Source: UMGS621 sp964468815 (GTDB lineage Bacteria > Bacillota > Clostridia > Christensenellales > Borkfalkiaceae). Taken from it: DNA of 20,374 nt. The stretch is taken from positions 1 to 20,374 of the forward strand of contig CAYXWN010000033.1 of NCBI GenBank assembly GCA_964468815.1, in the 5' to 3' direction. Made by a program: the position numbers and the translations under genes. The notes under the pieces were generated by a model, which was not told where the DNA came from, ran no database searches, and saw only the letters and a program-made list of their open reading frames with translations. The first letter of the stretch is position 1. Every line of letters begins with the position of its first letter. Positions 14,175 through 20,374 of this stretch are shown here, piece after piece.

Positions 14175-15590
14175 ATGCAGTTGAAGCAATTAGAGCAACT
14201 CAAACAACTTAATCCGTTCAATCGGAACAAAAACGCGCCGAAAATCATCATCGGGGTGGATACGGCAAGCCGCTGTATCAAAATCATGCGAATCCCCGAA
14301 AGAGGAATAAAAGAGGCGGTTGTCGAATATTTGCCCTATCAAGCACGTCCGATGGATCGGGAATTTTTCGCGAATTTCGAGCGTGTTTTAGCAGAGCATC
14401 TCGCTGCGTTTTCGTCCACGCAGGCGACGGCGGTTTACGCCGTTTTGCCGGATAGCGCGATCGCGACGGACGTCGTGTCCGTTCCGTCCGTCAAAAAGAG
14501 CCGTATGCAAAGCGCGTTGAACGTCGAAATTGAAAATCAATACAAAAATCATTTGGATTTAGTCATTCGGTCTTACCTTGCTTCGGCGAACAAGCAGTAT
14601 ACGCTTTACCGCTTGACGTCTGTCAGAAAGGATTTGTTGGCGTCCTTTTACAAGTCGCTTTCTGCGTGCAAGTTGTACGCCAAGGATACGACGTACGCGG
14701 CGAATGCCGCGGTGAACGCCGTATTCGCGCTTCGCCCCAAGAACAGAACGCACAGTTTTATTTTTGTCGATATTAAGGAAAAGTCAACGACGTTTTCCTT
14801 TGTGCATAAGGGGAAGACGGTGGGCTTTTCTTCCTTGCCGTTCGGCTATGCGGCGGTTTTGGAATCGCCGAAAGTGGTTGTGGAATCCGCCCTTTACAAT
14901 CACGACGTCGCGGAGATCGCCGTCTTAAACGCGCGGGAAAAGGCGCGCGCCAAGCAGTTGACGCAGATGTTCGATCCGAACGTTGTTTCATTGGACGAGG
15001 TGGCGGATATGGCGGAATCTCTGCCGTCTGCGCCGCCCGAAATTTCCGAAGAATTCTTGTCTGTTGACGAAGAACCGAACGTTGCGGAGGAATCCGATTC
15101 CCTCGCGCCCGTCGGCGGTGCACTTGCGGAAGCGGTCTGTTCGCTTGTCGGAGAAGAGGGAGAGGATCGTTCTGTTGCCGCAGAGGAGAGCGCTTCCTCG
15201 GTTTCGGTTTCTCCGACGAAAGAGCCGCCCCGTCCCAAGATTTTTTCCAGAAAAACACCTAAGCGTCTGCCTAAATTCATGCAACGCCCCGTTCCCGAAA
15301 CGCAAGAGGAAATGGCGGTGGAGAATTTCCGCATCTTTTTGAAATATATTTTGCTGTACAAGCAATTTCAAGAGTTCGACGAATATTACGTAACGCCCGA
15401 TTATGCGTTGGTCAATATGCCGGAGGAATTCGGGTATATTATTGACAGAATCAATCAATCGCCGGAAGAAGCTGGGATCGAACTCCGCTATTTCGAGCCG
15501 CAACACGAGGAAAATCCGAACGTGACGTTGAATCTCGATCTTTACGGTGGCTTGTTTATGAAAATCTACAATAAGAGTCAAAATTTCTGA
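14175..15590 (+). CDS. PilM-like actin-fold pilus protein with extra C-terminal domain
   Basis: The 471-residue soluble protein is longer than typical PilM (about 350). Residues 22-280 match the PilM layout: IIIGVDTASRCIKIMRI (24-40, phosphate-1 region), YAVLPDSAIATDVVSVPSV (88-106), the SALNVEIENQY helix, and FIFVDIKEKSTTFSFVHKG (195-213, phosphate-2 region). The usual DIG in phosphate 2 is DIK here, and the usual GGGA adenosine motif is replaced by LNAR (251-254), so ATP binding is doubtful. Residues 282-350 are an acidic, Ser/Pro-rich linker; 351-375 are basic; 380-471 form an additional domain of unknown type (VENFRIFLKYILLYKQFQEF, LDLYGGLFMKIYNKSQ). GGAG precedes the ATG. In other systems PilM binds PilN at the membrane, but no pilN or pilO follows. 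Confidence 0.8.
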   Translation: MQLKQLEQLKQLNPFNRNKNAPKIIIGVDTASRCIKIMRIPERGIKEAVVEYLPYQARPMDREFFANFERVLAEHLAAFSSTQATAVYAVLPDSAIATDVVSVPSVKKSRMQSALNVEIENQYKNHLDLVIRSYLASANKQYTLYRLTSVRKDLLASFYKSLSACKLYAKDTTYAANAAVNAVFALRPKNRTHSFIFVDIKEKSTTFSFVHKGKTVGFSSLPFGYAAVLESPKVVVESALYNHDVAEIAVLNAREKARAKQLTQMFDPNVVSLDEVADMAESLPSAPPEISEEFLSVDEEPNVAEESDSLAPVGGALAEAVCSLVGEEGEDRSVAAEESASSVSVSPTKEPPRPKIFSRKTPKRLPKFMQRPVPETQEEMAVENFRIFLKYILLYKQFQEFDEYYVTPDYALVNMPEEFGYIIDRINQSPEEAGIELRYFEPQHEENPNVTLNLDLYGGLFMKIYNKSQNF

Positions 15591-15991
15591 TGCGTATGAG
15601 AAATAAAAAAGGAGTATCGTTGGTAGAAGTGGTCGTCGCAATGGCGGTGATCGTAATCGTTTCCGTGACCGCTCTGAGCATTGCGTTATCTTCGGCTCGC
15701 ATGACCGATAAGGCGGCGCTTCGGTTTCGCGTTGCCAACCAAATCGAGGATATCGTTACGTTGGCGGAAAGCGCGGAGAGCGAATCTGCTTTTTACGCGT
15801 CGTTGCAGTGTTATTTCGATCAAGGCGCGTCGCTTACAACGGACGGCGATATGATTTTCGTTCGTTTCGATACGAAAAATTACACCCTTACCGTCCAACT
15901 CGCCGCAAATGAGATCGTTGTTTTTGCAAACGGTACGGAAGATTCCTTTTCGGAATCGAAATCCTTTCCGAAAAGTTGGGGGGATGTATGA
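15590..15991 (+). CDS. Minor type IV pseudopilin (PilV/GspI-like)
   Basis: The 133-residue protein has the leader MRMRNKKG and then VSLVEVVVAMAVIVIVSV with Glu at mature position 5. After the long hydrophobic helix comes a short domain with AALRFRVANQIEDIVTLAES and a beta-rich end. The first ATG overlaps the TGA of the PilM-like gene (TGATG), indicating coupling; a second ATG two codons later is possible. The position between the PilM-like and PilX-like genes fits a minor-pilin set. Confidence 0.88.
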   Translation: MRMRNKKGVSLVEVVVAMAVIVIVSVTALSIALSSARMTDKAALRFRVANQIEDIVTLAESAESESAFYASLQCYFDQGASLTTDGDMIFVRFDTKNYTLTVQLAANEIVVFANGTEDSFSESKSFPKSWGDV

Positions 15992-16455
15992 GAAATCGCG
16001 TATGGAAAAGCCGTCGGGGGAATGTTCTTCCGATTGCGATCGTCACGATGTTCGTGGTATTCGCGCTTTGCGGCTTGTTGATGTCTTTGGCACTCTATTC
16101 CAACCGTCTTTCGGGTTTGAACGAGAAATTTTTCGATCGGCGACTTTCGCTTGATTCCGTTGCGCAAGAATGTCGCGCGGCGTTAGAGGGGAAAACCGAT
16201 CCGTTAAAGAGTGAATTGGAATCGAAATACGGTTATTCCATTCGTTTGAGCGATAATTTTCACGTGACCGAGGGCGCGTTGTATGAGAACGGTCGCTATA
16301 CGCTAGCGGTTTGTCGGCAATCGGATGGCGGCGTGTTGTTGACGGTTGTTTACCGCGTAGAAACGCAATCGGTTGTTATCGAGCGGTATTGTTACGGCGC
16401 GTTGTCGGAAGAAGAGAGCCTCCTCTGTCAAGCGAGCGCTTTAAGCGGAGAATGA
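15988..16455 (+). CDS. PilX-like minor pilus component
   Basis: The 156-residue protein has a basic start, MRNRVWKSRRG, then NVLPIAIVTMFVVFALCGLL, a single N-terminal hydrophobic helix. This looks like a PilX-type or GspK-type entry, in which Gly precedes the cleavage site but the Glu at mature position 5 is replaced, here by Ile (N-V-L-P-I). The remainder is a compact domain with two cysteines (VCRQSDGG, RYCYGALSE) plus one more in LLCQAS. ATG 15988 overlaps the previous stop as ATGA, with GGGGG upstream; the TTG at 15976 is less likely. Confidence 0.7.
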   Translation: MRNRVWKSRRGNVLPIAIVTMFVVFALCGLLMSLALYSNRLSGLNEKFFDRRLSLDSVAQECRAALEGKTDPLKSELESKYGYSIRLSDNFHVTEGALYENGRYTLAVCRQSDGGVLLTVVYRVETQSVVIERYCYGALSEEESLLCQASALSGE

Positions 16456-16458
16456 CGT

Positions 16459-17250
16459 ATGGAAGCGTATGAATTGACGGTCGCGTTCGTAATGAGCGGT
16501 ATAATCGGGCTGTGTGTCGGGAGTTTTTTGAACGTCGTAATTTACCGTCTTCCGCGCGGCATGAGTTTGGCGAATCCGCCCTCTCATTGTCCGTCTTGCA
16601 ATTATCGGTTGCGGTGGTACGATAATATTCCCGTCCTTTCTTGGCTGCTACTGAGAGGGCGGTGTCGTAACTGTAAAACCCCCGTTTCCTTTCGCTATAC
16701 GGCGGTGGAGATCATCAACACGATTTTGTGGTTGATGTGTTGCGGAATCTTTTGGGAGCAGAATCGTATCTTTGCGATCGTGGCAATGCTTGCTTGCTCT
16801 GTTCTGATCTGCGTGTATTACGTCGATTTGGAACATAAGATCATTCTCGATCGTTTTCATATCTTTTTGCTTGCGTTGGGTTTAGTCGCTTGCGGATCGG
16901 GGGACGGAATCGACGTTTGGAGTCGCATTTTAGGCGGCGTTTGGGGCGGAACGATTTTTCTTCTTTTCTTTTACGGGAGTATTTGGATCTTAAAGCGCGA
17001 GGGCTTGGGCGGCGGCGACGTCAAATTGGTCGCCGCGGCAGGATTTTTATTGGGGTGGGAACGGCTGTTTCTCGCTGTGTTGGTTGCGTCGCTGCTGGGA
17101 AGCGCGGTGCTGCTACCCGTCAATCGCATCAATCGCGACGGGCGAGATACCGAATATCCGTTCGGACCGTTTCTCGTCGTCGGAATATTGGTAGCCTTGC
17201 TATTCGGAACGCCTCTGATCGGTTGGTATACGGGGCTGTTAGGAGGGTAA
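16459..17250 (+). CDS. pilD: Prepilin peptidase/N-methyltransferase (PilD)
   Basis: The 263-residue membrane aspartyl protease cleaves prepilin leaders after Gly and methylates the new N-terminus. The N-terminal GSFLNVVIYRLPRGMS is the family's opening motif. Two CxxC pairs, CPSC (44-47) and CRNC (69-72), form the zinc site of the methyltransferase domain. The catalytic aspartates are Asp123 (VDLEHKIILD) and Asp187 (GLGGGDVKL). About seven to eight hydrophobic segments follow the cytoplasmic domain. GGAG lies eight bases upstream of ATG 16459, four bases after the preceding stop. Its substrates should include the prepilins of this locus and possibly any competence pilins elsewhere. Confidence 0.96.
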   Translation: MEAYELTVAFVMSGIIGLCVGSFLNVVIYRLPRGMSLANPPSHCPSCNYRLRWYDNIPVLSWLLLRGRCRNCKTPVSFRYTAVEIINTILWLMCCGIFWEQNRIFAIVAMLACSVLICVYYVDLEHKIILDRFHIFLLALGLVACGSGDGIDVWSRILGGVWGGTIFLLFFYGSIWILKREGLGGGDVKLVAAAGFLLGWERLFLAVLVASLLGSAVLLPVNRINRDGRDTEYPFGPFLVVGILVALLFGTPLIGWYTGLLGG

Positions 17251-17253
17251 ACT

Positions 17254-18525
17254 TTGCAGAAATATAAATACGTGGCGGTCAACCTGCAAAAAAAGAAATT
17301 TACGGGTACGTTCATCGCGGAAAACGAAAATCATTTGGCGCGTCAACTTGCGGAACAGAATCTCTATTTAATTTCCGCACGACCGGTTTCGGACGGATCT
17401 CCGAGCGCGTTTTTCACCGTTTCGGGTATGAAAACGGGGGAATTGACGACCTTTTCCCGTCAGTTCGCGATCATGATCAATTCCGGCGTTTCCATTCTGA
17501 ATACGCTTTTCATCTTAAAAGAGCAGTCTTTTTCGGGGTATTTTCGCAAGGTGTTGGAAGCGGTGTACGAAGACGTCAAGTCGGGCGTCATGCTGTCCGA
17601 AGCAATGAAAAAGCACAAGCGCGTTTTTCCGGAATTTTTTCAATCCATGGTTTACGTCGGAGAGGTTTCGGGCGCGTTGGATAAAGTTCTTTCTTCGTTG
17701 GCGGATTATTACGAAACGGATGCCGCGATCAAGCAAAAGAGCCGCGGCGCGATGATTTATCCGTTAATGCTGTTGCTTTTAACCGTCGGGATCGTCGTGT
17801 TGATGATGGTGTTCGTTATTCCGACTTTCCGCAATGCGCTTTCTTCGTTGGAGATCGAAATGCCTGCGCTTACGATGGCGATTTATAATATCAGCGACTT
17901 TTTCTTGACCTATTGGAAAGAGTTGATTCTCGCGGTTGCTGCCGTCGTCGGCGGAATCGTCGTGTTCGGCAGAACGAAAAAGGGACGATACTTTTTCGAT
18001 TGGCTAAGAATTCAAACGCCTTTTATCGGAAAGGTCAACACGAATCTCATCACGGCGCGGTTTGCACGCGGTTTCGGCTTGCTTTTGTCCAGCGGTATGG
18101 ACGTGTTGGACGCCATGGAAGTTATTTCGGTCGTGTTGGGAAATCGCTACGTCGAGAAGAAATTCCGTGGCGCGATCGAGGACGTGCGGCAGGGCATGAG
18201 TTTAACGATGGCGTTTGAAACGCGTCGACTGTTCCCGGATATTTTGATCCAAATGGTTTCGGTCGGGGAGAAGACGGGCACGGTAGACGAAGTATTGCTT
18301 CGCTCTTGCGCGTTTTTCGATTCGCAAGTGGAGTCTTCGCTCTCCGCCATGACGACGGTTTTACAACCGCTGATGTTGGTTATTATGGGCGTTGTCGTCG
18401 GGGTAATGTTTATCGCGGTGTATTCGCCGATGTTGTCGATCATGAACGGATTGGACGGCACGGGGTACGACGGCGCGGCGTCCGCAGTAATTCGCGTCGC
18501 TGTATTTTTAAGGAAAGGGCTTTAA
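17254..18525 (+). CDS. pilC: Type IV pilus inner-membrane platform protein (PilC)
   Basis: The 423-residue protein has two repeated GspF/PilC domains: residues about 65-190 (FSRQFAIMINSGVSILNTLF, FFQSMVYVGEVSGALDKVL) and about 265-395 (FARGFGLLLSSGMDVLDAME, ILIQMVSVGEKTGTVDEVL), each followed by hydrophobic segments. It connects the PilB motor to the growing pilus. The start is a TTG at 17254; no ATG or GTG fits better, and AGGAGG at 17241-17246 is spaced seven bases from it. It starts only a few bases after pilD. The last 20 residues are a variable tail. Confidence 0.95.
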   Translation: MQKYKYVAVNLQKKKFTGTFIAENENHLARQLAEQNLYLISARPVSDGSPSAFFTVSGMKTGELTTFSRQFAIMINSGVSILNTLFILKEQSFSGYFRKVLEAVYEDVKSGVMLSEAMKKHKRVFPEFFQSMVYVGEVSGALDKVLSSLADYYETDAAIKQKSRGAMIYPLMLLLLTVGIVVLMMVFVIPTFRNALSSLEIEMPALTMAIYNISDFFLTYWKELILAVAAVVGGIVVFGRTKKGRYFFDWLRIQTPFIGKVNTNLITARFARGFGLLLSSGMDVLDAMEVISVVLGNRYVEKKFRGAIEDVRQGMSLTMAFETRRLFPDILIQMVSVGEKTGTVDEVLLRSCAFFDSQVESSLSAMTTVLQPLMLVIMGVVVGVMFIAVYSPMLSIMNGLDGTGYDGAASAVIRVAVFLRKGL

Positions 18526-18546
18526 GCCTCGCAGGGAGAAATCGAT

Positions 18547-20241
18547 ATGGATTTGAACTACGAAATATTACAATATTTTATTTATAAAAAGATCATTAAG
18601 CGCAAACAGCGCGACGAGATTTTGCGGGAGTGCACGCGCCTTCATATGCCGGCGGAAACGTATATGCTGGTCAAGGGGTATTGCACGGAAACGACCGCGC
18701 TTCCGGCATTGGGGGAGTTTTTCGGGCTTCCCTACGTCGAAATGGATATGTTGGAAGTCGATCGGTCGTTGATGGACCGTTTTTCGTTTTCTTTCATGAA
18801 GAAAAACAAATTCATTCCCGTTTCGATCAATCAACAGGGCATTTTATTGTTGGCGATCGGTCGTCCGCTGAATTTCAACGCGCGCTCCATGATTGCGTTA
18901 GAGTATTCGGGCGAGTTGGATTTCGTGTTAGTTCCGCCGATGCAGATCGACGTTTATATTGATTCGATCGTCGCCGTGCTTTCCACGTCCAAGGCGTTGG
19001 ACGATTTGCAACAGGCGAAAGATGACGAGATTTTCGCCGAAGCGATGGGAAACGGTCAGAATCTCGTCATGCGCGAGGACGACGTTATCAACAATCCGTC
19101 CGTCCGTCTGGTGGATTCGATTATCAAAGAAGCGATTCCGTTCCGTTCGTCCGATATTCATATCGAACCGTTTGAAAAAGAAGTCAAGGTTCGTTATCGT
19201 ATCGACGGCGATTTGCAAGATCGCGCGCAATTCCCGATCGAAAGTTATCCAGCGATCTGCGCCCGTATTAAAATTATGGCAGGGATCAACATTGCGGAAC
19301 GCCGTATTCCGCAAGACGGGCGGATCAATATGGTGATCAACGGAAGCGAATACGATTTCCGTGTTTCCACTCTTCCCACCGTTTACGGGGAGAAGTTCGT
19401 GATCCGTATTTTAGATAAAACGTCCTTTCATTTTTCGCGCGCGGAACTTGGTTTTACCGCTGCGGAAAATCAAATCGTCGATAAAGTTTTGAATACGCCG
19501 CATGGAATCGTGCTGTTGACCGGTCCGACCGGTTGCGGAAAAACGACGACGCTGTATTCTTTCTTAAAAGAAATCAACCGTCCGAACGTCAATATCGTGA
19601 CGGTAGAGGATCCCGTCGAGTATACGTTGCACGGAATCAATCAAACGCAAGTCAACGTCAAGGCGAATATGACGTTCGCGACCGCGTTGCGCAGTATTTT
19701 GCGGCAAGATCCGGATATCATCATGATCGGGGAAATCCGCGACGAGGAAACCGCGCAAATCGCGATTCGCGCGGCGATTACAGGGCATTTGGTGTTTTCT
19801 ACCCTTCATACCAACGATGCGCCGGGTGCGGTGGTTCGGTTAGAGGATATGGGCGTAACCGATTATTTGGTTGCGGATGCCGTCGTCGGCGTTATCGCGC
19901 AACGTCTTGTAAAGCGACTTTGCCCGGCGTGCAAGAAGTGCGCCAAAACCAACGCGCGCGAAATGGAATTGATGGGGCTTACCGAACCGGCAACGATTTG
20001 CCGTCCGCAAGGCTGTCAGTTCTGTAATCATACGGGCTATAAAGGGCGGATCGCCGTGCACGAAATCATGTATATGAACGAGGAGATCAAGAACGCGATC
20101 GGCGCAAAGGTTTCTTTGGATAAATTGCGCGATCTTGCCAAGGAGAACGGCATGGTTCCGCTGTTCGACGCTTGCAAGCAGTACGTCTTAAAGGGCGTCA
20201 CGAGCGTCCAAGAATTGATGGGACTGAAAATGGAACAGTAA
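18547..20241 (+). CDS. pilB: Type IV pilus extension ATPase (PilB)
   Basis: The 564-residue hexameric cytoplasmic ATPase drives pilus assembly. The N-terminal GspE-type domain (about 1-150) lacks the RLG repeats of c-di-GMP-binding MshE N-domains. The core has SSDIHIEPFE (201-210), Walker A GPTGCGKTT (326-334), Asp box VEDPVEY, Walker B IIMIGEIRDEETA (391-403), and His box TGHLVFSTLHTND (412-424). The zinc tetracysteine typical of extension, not retraction, ATPases is present: CPAC (459-462) and CQFC (490-493). GGGAG lies eight bases before ATG. It is the last complete gene of the pilus locus; no pilT is seen. Confidence 0.96.
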   Translation: MDLNYEILQYFIYKKIIKRKQRDEILRECTRLHMPAETYMLVKGYCTETTALPALGEFFGLPYVEMDMLEVDRSLMDRFSFSFMKKNKFIPVSINQQGILLLAIGRPLNFNARSMIALEYSGELDFVLVPPMQIDVYIDSIVAVLSTSKALDDLQQAKDDEIFAEAMGNGQNLVMREDDVINNPSVRLVDSIIKEAIPFRSSDIHIEPFEKEVKVRYRIDGDLQDRAQFPIESYPAICARIKIMAGINIAERRIPQDGRINMVINGSEYDFRVSTLPTVYGEKFVIRILDKTSFHFSRAELGFTAAENQIVDKVLNTPHGIVLLTGPTGCGKTTTLYSFLKEINRPNVNIVTVEDPVEYTLHGINQTQVNVKANMTFATALRSILRQDPDIIMIGEIRDEETAQIAIRAAITGHLVFSTLHTNDAPGAVVRLEDMGVTDYLVADAVVGVIAQRLVKRLCPACKKCAKTNAREMELMGLTEPATICRPQGCQFCNHTGYKGRIAVHEIMYMNEEIKNAIGAKVSLDKLRDLAKENGMVPLFDACKQYVLKGVTSVQELMGLKMEQ

Positions 20242-20325
20242 AATTGCCGAAAGCGGAGAAGGATCGAACGAAGAGCGGTTAAGGCGTTATTTAATAAGCG
20301 TATAAGAACGGGGAGAAAATTGAAG

Positions 20326-20374
20326 TGAACCCCAAAGTTTAGACAAAAATTAAATATTAAATCATTTGTGAATG
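20326..20374. mobile_element. Terminal part of an IS3-like insertion sequence, cut by window end
   Basis: The sequence from TGAACCCC at 20326 through AAAGTTTAGACAAA looks like an IS3-family terminal inverted repeat, starting with TG, and is followed by AT-rich DNA. It is related to the relic at 1735-1772. No transposase codons are available before the window stops. A GGGGAG site at 20310-20315 lies just upstream and points toward a start codon at the IS boundary (GTG 20325), whose frame ends within six codons, so the next gene may have been interrupted. Confidence 0.5.

Noticed and set aside
14773..15641. Several long antisense and alternate-frame reading frames over the PilM-like gene
   Set aside because: Arg/Ser/Pro-rich translations are typical shadows of a GC-biased coding strand; the plus-strand frame has the ribosome binding site and family motifs.
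12886..20241. Competence pseudopilus (comG-type) rather than a type IV pilus
   Set aside because: The presence of a PilM-like protein, a PilX-like component and a local prepilin peptidase, plus an order unlike comGA-GG, favours a type IV pilus; a role in DNA uptake is still possible.

Overview
The window looks like chromosomal DNA from a Gram-positive, probably uncultured Clostridia-type bacterium (Bacillota). The support is indirect: strong AGGAGG-type ribosome binding sites, consensus sigma-A-like promoters, a type IV pilus locus with no outer-membrane secretin genes, and a small-protein style typical of Clostridia. No rRNA or species-specific marker is present, so placement below phylum or class is inference.

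Layout. (1) 1-520: the end of a tRNA array (Gly partial, Arg, His, Gln, Lys-UUU, Lys-CUU) closed by an intrinsic terminator. (2) 520-3350: a gene-poor, AT-rich accessory patch with a possible 30-aa peptide, a 120-aa HTH-like protein, a 68-aa conserved-looking protein on the minus strand, a palindromic IS-end relic, a promoter followed by a frameshifted alpha-L-rhamnosidase pseudogene, and an unidentified open frame. (3) 3308-5955, minus strand: a three-gene ABC importer (lipoprotein binding protein, ATPase, permease) of the nitrate/sulfonate/taurine/NMT1 class with its own terminator. (4) 6044-9358: valS with a consensus promoter and no T-box, translationally coupled to a membrane protein of unknown function. 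(5) 9403-12577: pyruvate kinase (minus) divergent from citrate synthase (plus), each with a terminator. (6) 12633-20241: a type IV pilus assembly locus in the order major prepilin, minor pseudopilin, PilM-like protein, minor pseudopilin, PilX-like protein, prepilin peptidase (pilD), platform protein (pilC), extension ATPase (pilB). (7) From about 20326: an IS3-like terminal sequence running off the window.

How the pilus genes work together: PilD cleaves and methylates the prepilins, PilB powers polymerisation through the PilC platform, the minor pseudopilins and PilX-like protein are expected to prime or tip the fibre, and the PilM-like protein occupies the cytoplasmic clamp position. The most unusual parts are (a) this PilM-like protein, which seems to have lost nucleotide-binding motifs, carries an acidic linker and an extra C-terminal domain, and is not followed by pilN/pilO; and (b) the roughly 220-nt structured 5' leader of the major pilin gene, with one long 5' hairpin and mutually exclusive pairings. 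No pilT is seen in the window, and an IS end sits just where the next gene would start.
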